Of a stretch of DNA of 22,111 nucleotides, positions 7,590 through 13,996 are shown in pieces. The DNA is from Geobacter sp. UBA5735. Lineage in GTDB: Bacteria; Desulfobacterota; Desulfuromonadia; Geobacterales; Geobacteraceae. The stretch is taken from positions 1 through 22,111 of the forward strand of contig DIFZ01000042.1 in the NCBI GenBank assembly GCA_002419385.1. Reading direction: 5' to 3'. A program made the translations under genes and the position numbers. The notes under the pieces were generated by a model that ran no database searches, had not been told where the DNA came from, and worked only from the letters and a program-made list of their open reading frames with translations. Positions within the stretch are counted from its first letter, which is position 1, and each line of letters begins with the position of its first letter.

Positions 7590-8791
7590 ATCGCCACCAC
7601 CAATGTCGTGATATTGCCTCCGAAGGCAAAGGAATTGGACAGGGCAACCCTGGCGTCGGTCGACTGCGTGCCGTGATGGCAGTAATTAAGGTCGCACTCC
7701 GGGTCAGCTCCCCGGAAATTCAGTGTCCGGGGGATTACGCCGGCCTTCAGTGAGAGCAGTGTTGCAACAGCTTCTATCGCACCTGCGGACCCGAGGCAAT
7801 GGCCGGTACAACCCTTGGTGGAAACCAGCGGGACATGTGCCGCCAGTTCGTCAAAGACCAGCTTCATGGCCTTGGTTTCCACCACATCGTTCAGGGGCGT
7901 ACCCGTGCCGTGGGCATTGACCCAGCCCACCTCATCACGGCTGATACCGGCATAGTTCATCGCTGTCGTCATAACCCGCGCCGCCTCCGTTCCGGTCGGT
8001 TCGGGAGCCGTCATGTGGTAGGCTTCTCCCGCCACGGCATAGCCCGGGACGAAGCCATGAATGGCCGCCCCCCTGCCCCTGGCGGCAGCTTCGTCCTCAA
8101 GGACGAAAAAGGCCGCCCCTTCTCCCAGCGAAATGCCGCGGCGGTCGCGACTGAAGGGGGAGCACGGCTCCGGGTCGACTACCCTCAGCGAATTGAAACC
8201 GGCGTAGGTAAGGAGAGAAATGGCGTCGGAGCCCCCGCAGACGACCGCTTTGAGTCTGCCGGAGGCAACCAGGTCGGCGCCCCAGCCGATGGCTGTGGCG
8301 GAAGACGAACAGGCGGTCATTATGCTGCCCTGGTATCCTGCCAGGTCGTAGCGCAGGGCAATATCAGTTGCGGTGCGGTCCGGGAGGATACCCCTGAGGA
8401 GCGACGGGCGCGCCCTCTCGCCTGCCAGCGTGCGGCTGAGCCAGAGTTCCGCGTGGTACATGCCCGACGCACCCGCGCCCAAGGAAACCCCGATGTCGTA
8501 GGGCGAATAGCAGTCCCGGACACCGCTGCCGCGCAGCGCCTCTCCCGCGGCGATGAGGCCGAACTGGTCGGCGCGGGACAACCGGTTGGCGGATCTGGGG
8601 TCAAAATAATCCAGCGGGTCGTAATCCCGTACCTGCGCACCGATCCTGGCCGGAAACCGGGAAACGTCGAAAAGATCCACAGGACCTATGGCGCTCCTGC
8701 CGGCGAAGAGGTTTTCAGTGAAAGCGGGGACGTCCTTGCCTGCCGCGCAGAATATCCCGACTCCTGTTATGGCTGCTCTGTTCTTCGTCAT
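7586..8791 (-). CDS. Beta-ketoacyl-ACP synthase (FabF/ApeO-like)
   Basis: This 401-residue condensing enzyme has an intact Cys-His-His triad: Cys161 in TACSSSAT, His294 in NAHGTGT and His331 in STKGCTGHCLG. It also has the C-terminal NSFAFGGN loop. It should elongate acyl chains on an ACP using malonyl-ACP in the cytoplasm. Length is normal for KASII/FabF. It lies 25 bases after the ketoreductase stop and overlaps the chain-length-factor-like gene by four bases. This tandem KS plus degenerate-KS pair is the signature of iterative type II polyketide or aryl polyene synthesis rather than of housekeeping fatty acid synthesis, where fabF normally follows acpP. Confidence 0.92.
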   Translation of the reverse strand: MTKNRAAITGVGIFCAAGKDVPAFTENLFAGRSAIGPVDLFDVSRFPARIGAQVRDYDPLDYFDPRSANRLSRADQFGLIAAGEALRGSGVRDCYSPYDIGVSLGAGASGMYHAELWLSRTLAGERARPSLLRGILPDRTATDIALRYDLAGYQGSIMTACSSSATAIGWGADLVASGRLKAVVCGGSDAISLLTYAGFNSLRVVDPEPCSPFSRDRRGISLGEGAAFFVLEDEAAARGRGAAIHGFVPGYAVAGEAYHMTAPEPTGTEAARVMTTAMNYAGISRDEVGWVNAHGTGTPLNDVVETKAMKLVFDELAAHVPLVSTKGCTGHCLGSAGAIEAVATLLSLKAGVIPRTLNFRGADPECDLNYCHHGTQSTDARVALSNSFAFGGNITTLVVAI

Positions 8792-8816
8792 GATGATCCG
8801 GGCATCGGTCGTGCCG

Positions 8817-9557
8817 TCACGCTATGCCGCCATCGACTACCAGGCACTGGCCGGTGACATAGGCCGCGCGGTCGGAAGACAGGAAAGCCACGGCTTCTGC
8901 CACATCTTCCGGCCGGCCGATCCTGTTCAGGGCAGAAACCTTGACTATGGAGTCAACTACTTCGGGCTTCAGAGAAGCAACCATGTCCGTGTCGATGAGA
9001 CCGGGCGCCACCGTATTGACTCTGATACCCATCGGGCCGGTCTCCCTGGCAAGGGAGCGGGTAAAGCTTATGGCCGCCCCTTTGCTGGCAGCATAGTTGG
9101 TCTGTCCGGGGTTGCCGGTGAAAGCGGAGATCGAGGCAATGGTCACGATTGCCCCCTTCCGTCTGGACATCATTTTCCTGACGCCCCATTTGCAGCAATG
9201 GAACAGGGGGTACAGGTTGCTCTCGATAACGTCGCTCCAGTCCTTCTCCGACATCATGGCAAGATAGGAATCCCGGAGTATTCCGGCATTATTGACCAAC
9301 ACATCGATGTAGCCGCCGTTCCCCGCAGCTGCGTCGATCACTGACCGGGCGCCCTCACTGGTCCGCACATCAGCCTTCAGGACGCTGATCGTGCCGGTCA
9401 GTGCCGCCGATTCCAGCACCAGGGAGTTGGCTGCTTCATCATTGCTGAGGTAGGCCGCGGTAACCAGCGCACCCTCACGGGCAAAATGGAGTGATATGGC
9501 CCTGCCGATGCCCCTCGTGCCGCCGGTGACGACGACAATTTTTCCGCTGAATTCCAT
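8817..9557 (-). CDS. 3-oxoacyl-ACP reductase-like SDR (FabG/ApeQ-like)
   Basis: The 246-residue short-chain dehydrogenase reduces 3-ketoacyl-ACP with NAD(P)H. Visible motifs are the TGGTRGIG cofactor loop (residues 11-18), NNAG (89-92), Asn114, Ser142, and the YAASK catalytic pair Tyr155/Lys159. The C-terminal part YVTGQCLVVDGGIA is typical of FabG. The start at 9557 follows GGGGAAACG, a good ribosome binding site; an upstream in-frame ATG at 9626 is unsupported. It is the first gene of the five-gene minus-strand operon and has its own promoter at 9605-9634. Confidence 0.92.
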   Translation of the reverse strand: MEFSGKIVVVTGGTRGIGRAISLHFAREGALVTAAYLSNDEAANSLVLESAALTGTISVLKADVRTSEGARSVIDAAAGNGGYIDVLVNNAGILRDSYLAMMSEKDWSDVIESNLYPLFHCCKWGVRKMMSRRKGAIVTIASISAFTGNPGQTNYAASKGAAISFTRSLARETGPMGIRVNTVAPGLIDTDMVASLKPEVVDSIVKVSALNRIGRPEDVAEAVAFLSSDRAAYVTGQCLVVDGGIA

Positions 9558-9604
9558 CGTTTCCCCGAATCCGGATGACCGTAATCCTGCCGCTGCAAAA
9601 GTGA

Positions 9605-9634
9605 AGTTTACCTTTTCTGCTCTCACTTTGTCAA
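9605..9634 (-). promoter_or_regulatory. Sigma-70-like promoter of the polyene-like operon
   Basis: On the minus strand, a consensus TTGACA (9634-9629), an 18-base spacer and TAAACT (9610-9605) lie about 48 bases before the ketoreductase start. Confidence 0.55.
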
Positions 9635-9730
9635 GGTTGACGGCATTTCAGGGCGCATGGCAACAGACTCGCAGGAGATGACTCTCCTGTCTTGCTGCCA
9701 CCTGCTGCAGCCACCCTTGCGCATACGGTC

Positions 9731-9759
9731 TCGACATCCGGGAAAGCTTGGAATACAAT
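9731..9759 (+). promoter_or_regulatory. Sigma-70-like promoter of the NUDT9-type gene
   Basis: TCGACA (9731-9736), a 17-base spacer and TACAAT (9754-9759) match consensus at 5/6 in each box. The ATG at 9835 lies about 75 bases downstream. Confidence 0.6.
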
Positions 9760-9834
9760 AGGCCGGAATCCGACCGGCGCCTGCCGGCGTCCGCGCCATG
9801 CAGGCAGCCCGGACTTCAGAGGAGGAGGCGATAC

Positions 9835-10713
9835 ATGGGCACAGCGACTCTTGACGGCACGACAGCAGACATTCTATCGGATAAACCGCAGTTGCACACA
9901 AAGGCCCGCCTGGAAAAGCCCCCCGAGTACCCTGAACGTTTTCCCGTGCCCGATGCCCTGGTGCCATGGACTGCGCACTATCCCGATTACGCACCTCCCT
10001 ATTACGTTTCACCTGTCGTGATCGCTCACGATGCAACGCTAAAGCCTGGCGGCTGGGCAGACCCGGAAGACATTTCCCGCCTTCGGGACATTCCTGCCGA
10101 AAGCTTTTCCGGCCGCCTGCTTCATGACGAAGCGGGGCGTCCGCTGAATCCGGCCGGCAGGACCGGATTGGCGGGAAGGGGCCTCCTGGGGAAATGGGGA
10201 CCGAATTACGCTGCCGACCCCATCATCACCAGGATCAACCGTGCAGCAAACTCCATCGAACTTCTTGCCATAAGGAGAAAGGACAACGGCCAGTGGGCGA
10301 TTCCCGGGGGAATGGTGGACAAGGGGGAGGAAGTTACCCGTACCCTGGCACGCGAACTGGCGGAGGAAACCGGGGTGGAACTGGACATGGCACGGGGGAG
10401 GCTCACCTATCGCGGGTATGTCGACGATCCGCGCAATACGGACCACGCCTGGATGGAGACGACAGCGAAACATCTCCACCTGCCGCACGATACGGCGTTC
10501 CGGGTGAAACTGATAGCCGGAGACGATGCCGCAGCCGTGACCTGGCTTCCCTTGAACAAGCAGACGGTGGAGGAGCTGTATGCAAGCCACTGTTCCCTGA
10601 TGCGGAAAGCCCTGGCCGGCATGGTCGCCGAAAACCATTTCGACCTTGTTGAAGAGGAATTGGAGTTTGTCAGGGCACTGGTTTCCGCACTGGAAATCCA
10701 TACCGCGGGCTAA
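9835..10713 (+). CDS. NUDT9-type ADP-ribose pyrophosphatase (Nudix hydrolase)
   Basis: The 292-residue protein has a perfect Nudix box: GMVDKGE with Glu165 and RELAEETGV with Arg173, Glu174, Glu177 and Glu178. Outside the box it matches the animal NUDT9 / TRPM2 NUDT9-homology layout: PVPDALVPW, HYPDYAPPYY, GRGLLGKWGPNYAADPI before the box, and DDPRNTDHAWMET after it. NUDT9 enzymes split ADP-ribose into AMP and ribose 5-phosphate. No signal peptide is seen, so it should act in the cytoplasm. GAGGAGG lies before the ATG at 9835. It is divergent from the polyene-like operon and followed by a membrane protein on the same strand. The specific substrate is inferred from family resemblance. Confidence 0.9.
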   Translation: MGTATLDGTTADILSDKPQLHTKARLEKPPEYPERFPVPDALVPWTAHYPDYAPPYYVSPVVIAHDATLKPGGWADPEDISRLRDIPAESFSGRLLHDEAGRPLNPAGRTGLAGRGLLGKWGPNYAADPIITRINRAANSIELLAIRRKDNGQWAIPGGMVDKGEEVTRTLARELAEETGVELDMARGRLTYRGYVDDPRNTDHAWMETTAKHLHLPHDTAFRVKLIAGDDAAAVTWLPLNKQTVEELYASHCSLMRKALAGMVAENHFDLVEEELEFVRALVSALEIHTAG

Positions 10714-10720
10714 TCAGGGG

Positions 10721-10749
10721 TTCCCGGCGCAATTTATCATAATCATAAT
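10721..10749 (+). promoter_or_regulatory. Weak candidate promoter before the membrane protein gene
   Basis: TTCCCG (10721-10726), a 17-base spacer and CATAAT (10744-10749) lie about 80 bases before the GTG start. Only the -10 box is good. Confidence 0.25.
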
Positions 10750-10827
10750 CTTTGGCGACCCGAACTTCCATGAAAGGGCCGTTCACAGTCCCCGGCAGTC
10801 ATTACCGGCCGGGAATCGGAGGCAGCG

Positions 10828-11394
10828 GTGACCAGCAACAGTTTCAGACGGGCAGGGTATCTCGCCATGACCAGCGCAATCCTCAGCATACCTTTTCTCG
10901 TGCTGACGTATCAGCTCTCGCAGAGAGAAGATGTCGTTTCGTACGCACTTCAGGCCGCGATGCAGCTGGTCGGACTTTTTCTGTTCATTTACCTTGCCGC
11001 ACTGCTGAAAAGGTATCTCAACCAGCTCCATTCGTTCCATGACGTCGACAACTATATCGACTTCCTGATCACGACAAACCTGATTTTCAGTCTTGCCACG
11101 GTTGCCGGGCTTTTCATTCCTGCTTATGAAATGGCCATAGAACGGTTCTGCTTCATTCTCATCGTGGTATTCGGGATCGTGCAGGTCCTGTTCGGCCTCA
11201 AGCTCCTGCGCGCAACCGACGTCCTCAAAGGGATGCTGAAGCCGTACAGCATCCTCATCCTGGTAACGGGGGGACTGATCTCCACCGTTGTCTTTCTTCC
11301 CGTCGCCGTGCTTACCGGAGCCATTGCGGACGTCATGCTGGGCACACTGTTTTTCCAGGCAACCGGCCAGACGACTCAAGACAGCGTCGAATAG
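10828..11394 (+). CDS. Predicted multi-pass inner-membrane protein
   Basis: The 188-residue protein has about five hydrophobic helices: AGYLAMTSAILSIPFLVLTY, MQLVGLFLFIYLAALL, LITTNLIFSLATVAGLFI, ERFCFILIVVFGIVQVLFG, and ILILVTGGLISTVVFLPV with its continuation. Short charged loops separate them, for example KRYLNQLHSFHDVDNYIDF. No catalytic motif or named family is evident. The GTG start at 10828 is supported by GGAGG six bases upstream. It lies 114 bases after the NUDT9-type gene and 24 bases before sfsA on the same strand, so it may share a transcript with sfsA. Function is unknown. Confidence 0.8.
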   Translation: MTSNSFRRAGYLAMTSAILSIPFLVLTYQLSQREDVVSYALQAAMQLVGLFLFIYLAALLKRYLNQLHSFHDVDNYIDFLITTNLIFSLATVAGLFIPAYEMAIERFCFILIVVFGIVQVLFGLKLLRATDVLKGMLKPYSILILVTGGLISTVVFLPVAVLTGAIADVMLGTLFFQATGQTTQDSVE

Positions 11395-11418
11395 GCATCC
11401 TGCTGTCCCATAACGACC

Positions 11419-12120
11419 ATGAAGCTTCCGCAACCCTTATACCGAGGCGCATTGATACGCCGCTACCAGCGCTTCCTTGCCGATGTCCTGCTTGCAGACG
11501 GCACGGTTGTCACCTCGCACTGCCCCAATTCGGGCAGCATGCGGGGGTGCGCCGAACCCGGCAGCACCGTCCTGCTCTCCCGGAGCGACAACCCGAAGAG
11601 GAAACTGCCCTTCACCTGGGAACTGGTCATGGCCGGGGGAACGTGGGTCGGCATCAATACCGCGCTCCCCAACAGGCTGGTGAAGGAAGCCGTTTCCCTC
11701 AGCAACGTGCCGGAACTGGCCGGCTTCCCGGACATCCGGACCGAGGTCCCCTACGGCACCGGGAGCAGAATCGACCTGCTCCTTGCCAATGCTTCGGGCC
11801 TCTGCTACGTCGAAGTGAAAAACGTCACGCTGGTGGACGGCGAGGCAGCCCTGTTCCCCGACTCGGTAACCGCCAGGGGGCAGAAGCATCTGCGGGAATT
11901 GATGCAGGTGGTGCACAACGGCAGCAGGGGAGTCATATTTTTCGTGGTTCAGCGGGGAGATACCTCCTGCGTAGCCCCAGCGGACGGTATCGACCCGGAG
12001 TACGGGAGGCTGCTGCGACTCGCGGTGGAAAACGGGGTGGAAGCACTTGCCTACGAGGCCCATGTCGATCCGGATGAAATCTGTCTTGCCGGGCCGCTGC
12101 CCGTGGTGCTGCCACACTGA
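11419..12120 (+). CDS. sfsA: Sugar fermentation stimulation protein SfsA
   Basis: The 233-residue product matches SfsA along its length. The N-terminal OB-like part contains RRYQRFLADV and the block VTSHCPNSGSMRGCAEPGS. The nuclease-like part contains RIDLLLAN and CYVEVKNVTLVDG followed by FPDSVTARGQKHLREL. E. coli SfsA was named for effects on maltose metabolism. The fold resembles a nuclease with an acidic metal site (D and ExK motif, visible here as RIDL and EVK). Its cellular role is not firmly known. Length is normal. The start ATG at 11419 has only a weak ribosome binding site, so translation may depend on the gene upstream. Confidence 0.95.
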   Translation: MKLPQPLYRGALIRRYQRFLADVLLADGTVVTSHCPNSGSMRGCAEPGSTVLLSRSDNPKRKLPFTWELVMAGGTWVGINTALPNRLVKEAVSLSNVPELAGFPDIRTEVPYGTGSRIDLLLANASGLCYVEVKNVTLVDGEAALFPDSVTARGQKHLRELMQVVHNGSRGVIFFVVQRGDTSCVAPADGIDPEYGRLLRLAVENGVEALAYEAHVDPDEICLAGPLPVVLPH

Positions 12121-12148
12121 AAACCTAGTCTTTTCAAGAGCCCCCTGG

Positions 12149-12168
12149 ACCCCGTTTTCCAACGGGGT
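12149..12168. terminator. Hairpin between convergent sfsA and the DUF3106 gene
   Basis: ACCCCGTT (12149-12156) and AACGGGGT (12161-12168) form a perfect 8-bp stem with a TTCC loop, placed between two convergent genes. There is no long T-run on either strand, so bidirectional termination is plausible but not proven. Confidence 0.5.
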
Positions 12169-12195
12169 GACGACTATTTGTGACGGCATCAACCC

Positions 12196-12687
12196 TTATC
12201 GCTTCTGGAACTCCTGCCGCTCTTCCGGGCTCATGGTGTGCCAGCGCTCCCGCATTCCCTGCCGTTCTTCCGGCGTCATGCCATGCCACTTTTCCCTGAG
12301 CACCCGCCGCTGTTCGGGCGGCAAAGAACGGTACCATCTGTATCTGCTGCGGATTTTTTCCTGTTCTTCCGGCGGCAGCTTGCGGAATTCGGAGAAACGC
12401 TTGCGGATCATTTCCCGCTGTTCAGGGGGCAGCGCCTTCCATCGCCGGTAGCGTTCCTGCGCTTCGCTTCGTTCCTCAGGCGTCATGGTCCGCCACCGCT
12501 CCGCGCCCCTTCGCAACCTGTCCCTTTTTTCCTGCGGCATGCGCTCCCATCTGTCCTTGAAAGGCTTCAACATCTGCTGTTCATCCCGGGGCAGCTGATC
12601 CCAGGACGGACCCGGACCCTCTCCCCAGGCCATAACCGCAACACTGAGCATTGCCACTGTTATGAGTAACCGCAGAAACCTATTCAT
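12196..12687 (-). CDS. DUF3106-type exported repeat protein
   Basis: The 163-residue product has a signal peptide (MNRFLRLLITVAMLSVAVMA-W), then almost nothing but a helical repeat with consensus W-x-x-[LM]-[PT]-P-E-[EQ]-[RQ]. The aromatic residue that opens each unit falls at 29, 47, 65, 83, 101, 119, 134 and 149: five steps of exactly 18 residues, then two of 15. The repeats are rich in Arg and Glu, suggesting an extended charged helical periplasmic protein. The ATG at 12687 has AAGGA eight bases upstream and overlaps the previous gene's end (ATGAATAG). It is the last gene of the sigma-factor operon. A sensory or stress-protective role in the envelope is inferred from this context. Confidence 0.85.
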   Translation of the reverse strand: MNRFLRLLITVAMLSVAVMAWGEGPGPSWDQLPRDEQQMLKPFKDRWERMPQEKRDRLRRGAERWRTMTPEERSEAQERYRRWKALPPEQREMIRKRFSEFRKLPPEEQEKIRSRYRWYRSLPPEQRRVLREKWHGMTPEERQGMRERWHTMSPEERQEFQKR

Positions 12688-12937
12688 GGACACCATCCTT
12701 TTTCTCTTTTTTTCTCTTGGCCGCCATGGTTTTCCCGGCCGCCTTCTTCACCGGACCTTTTTTCCGCTCAACCACATCTGACAAGGCCAGCGGATCCACT
12801 TCCTTGCCCGATGAGGTTTCATAGGTACCCAGAAACTCGAGCATTTCCGCCGACGGGCTGTCAGCGCCAGATCCTGCATGGGCAAAACCGCACACCAGAC
12901 AGCCAAGGACCACCACGCCAGCCGGTTTAACCAGCAT
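12680..12937 (-). CDS. Small exported hypothetical protein in the sigma-factor operon
   Basis: The 85-residue product begins with a signal peptide (MLVKPAGVVVLGCLVCGFAHA-G). It has a conserved-looking middle, MLEFLGTYETSSGKEVDPLAL, and a Lys-rich tail. The start at 12937 overlaps the preceding gene by 11 bases, with GGAG 10 bases upstream, and the end overlaps the DUF3106 gene by 8 bases. I do not recognise a named family. The tight overlaps argue that it is translated and works with its neighbours. The basic tail could contact membrane or nucleic acid, which is speculation. Confidence 0.72.
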   Translation of the reverse strand: MLVKPAGVVVLGCLVCGFAHAGSGADSPSAEMLEFLGTYETSSGKEVDPLALSDVVERKKGPVKKAAGKTMAAKRKKEKKDGVHE

Positions 12938-13289
12938 TATCGACGGTCTCCAGCCAGCGGTAGAAGTCCAGGTCCTTGTAAAGCTCCAGCTGCTCATGGG
13001 TGGTCATGATTTCAAGGTCTTCGACCTGGCCGTTTGCCGGGCCGGGCCGGTCCGGGGTCTGCCAGAAAGATATGGCCAGCACGATGACCATGGCGGTTGC
13101 CAGCCCACCGGCCGTAACCAACTTCGGGAACCGGGCGTACCAGGGGAGAGTTTTTTCCGCTGCCTCCAAAGCCCTGAAGCGGGCACTCTGCAGGCGCATC
13201 CTCGTCAGCGCGTCAGTGCTCTCCTCGGCTTCCGCAAGCACTTTCCCCAGGTTCTCCACGAAAATTCTGTCACGTTCTTCGCCGCTCAT
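12927..13289 (-). CDS. Single-helix membrane protein, putative anti-sigma factor (DUF3619-like position)
   Basis: The 120-residue product has a charged cytoplasmic N-terminal half (MSGEERDRIFVENLGKVLAEAEE...), one membrane helix at about 57-76 (LVTAGGLATAMVIVLAISFW), and a short periplasmic tail rich in acidic residues. Its ATG overlaps the sigma factor's TGA (ATGA), the classic arrangement of a sigma factor and its membrane anti-sigma partner. Beta-proteobacterial loci that I recall have the order sigma factor, DUF3619, DUF3106, which this one mirrors. No zinc anti-sigma motif (HxxxCxxC) is visible. The anti-sigma function is inferred from size, topology and gene order. Confidence 0.75.
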   Translation of the reverse strand: MSGEERDRIFVENLGKVLAEAEESTDALTRMRLQSARFRALEAAEKTLPWYARFPKLVTAGGLATAMVIVLAISFWQTPDRPGPANGQVEDLEIMTTHEQLELYKDLDFYRWLETVDNAG

Positions 13290-13837
13290 GGCTTGAACTC
13301 CTCGAGCAGGCCGCGCAGGGTATGCACCGCCCGCGAATAATGGGTCTTCACGCTTCCCTCCGAACATCCCATGGCACATGCGGTCTGGGCCACATCCATA
13401 CCTTCCCAGGCCCGGAGCATGAAGGCCTGTCGCTGGCGCAGCGGCAGCGAACCGATCGCCGTTTTCATCGCAACCACCGCATCGGCATGGTACAGGGACT
13501 TGGCAGGATCGGGACTCTTCGTATCAGCGATGGTCTGGATCGGATCCTCCTTGCCATCGCCGTCATCATCGGAATTGCCGAACCACGCCCGAAACTTGTT
13601 CCGGACCGCCGTCCGCCGGTACCAGTCGGTGATGCGGTTCTGGAGTATGCGATAGAATATCGCATTCCATTCGGACTCCGGTTTGTCGGCATACCTGCTG
13701 GCAAAGCCAAGCATGGCATCCTGAACCAGATCGAGAGCTTCATCGGCATCTCCGATCGAGAATTCCGCCATCCGGTACGCCCTGACCTCAACTCCGGCAA
13801 GGAACCTGTTCAATGCTTCAGAAGTAGCCAGTTCCAT
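13286..13837 (-). CDS. ECF-like sigma-70 family RNA polymerase sigma factor
   Basis: The protein (183 residues from the ATG at 13837) has a sigma-70 region 2 (DEALDLVQDAMLGFASRY...FYRILQNRITDWYRR). A linker rich in Asp follows (NSDDDGDGKED). Region 4 contains LPLRQRQAFMLRAWEGMDVAQTACAMGCSEGSVKTHYSRA, a helix-turn-helix that binds the -35 box. It closely resembles the proteobacterial family found next to DUF3619 and DUF3106 genes. The start is uncertain. The ATG at 13837 gives the family-like opening MELATSEALNRFLAGVE, but GGAGG directly abuts it. An ATG at 13849 and a TTG at 13882 are alternatives. It heads a four-gene overlapping operon and may be autoregulated. Confidence 0.9.
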   Translation of the reverse strand: MELATSEALNRFLAGVEVRAYRMAEFSIGDADEALDLVQDAMLGFASRYADKPESEWNAIFYRILQNRITDWYRRTAVRNKFRAWFGNSDDDGDGKEDPIQTIADTKSPDPAKSLYHADAVVAMKTAIGSLPLRQRQAFMLRAWEGMDVAQTACAMGCSEGSVKTHYSRAVHTLRGLLEEFKP

Positions 13838-13840
13838 CCT

Positions 13841-13996
13841 CCGTTGCATCCTTTTGTAATTTTTAACGCATTTCCAGCCCAAGGGTTGACATTAGCATGA
13901 AATTGATGGGGATTTCCAGCATTCGCTTGGTATGGAGAACAACCCGGGGCAGGACGAAAACCTGGTAATCAGGTAAAGCACTTTTCGGCTGGAAAC
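13841..13996 (-). promoter_or_regulatory. Upstream region of the sigma-factor operon with TTTCCAGC repeats
   Basis: ATTTCCAGC occurs at 13870-13878 and again at 13912-13920, and the inverted form GGCTGGAAA at 13987-13995. Read on the minus strand, the first two give GCTGGAAAT, whose GGAAA core resembles the -35 box of ECF-type promoters. No strong sigma-70 promoter was found. Self-activation by the encoded sigma factor is inference. Confidence 0.35.

Noticed and set aside
6537..8857. Two long plus-strand open frames of 379 and 352 residues
   Set aside because: They are antisense to the two ketosynthase genes, whose motifs are clear, and have low-complexity, unrecognisable translations.
13886..13920. 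TTGACA on the plus strand
   Set aside because: No plus-strand gene lies downstream; only antisense frames of the radical SAM gene follow.
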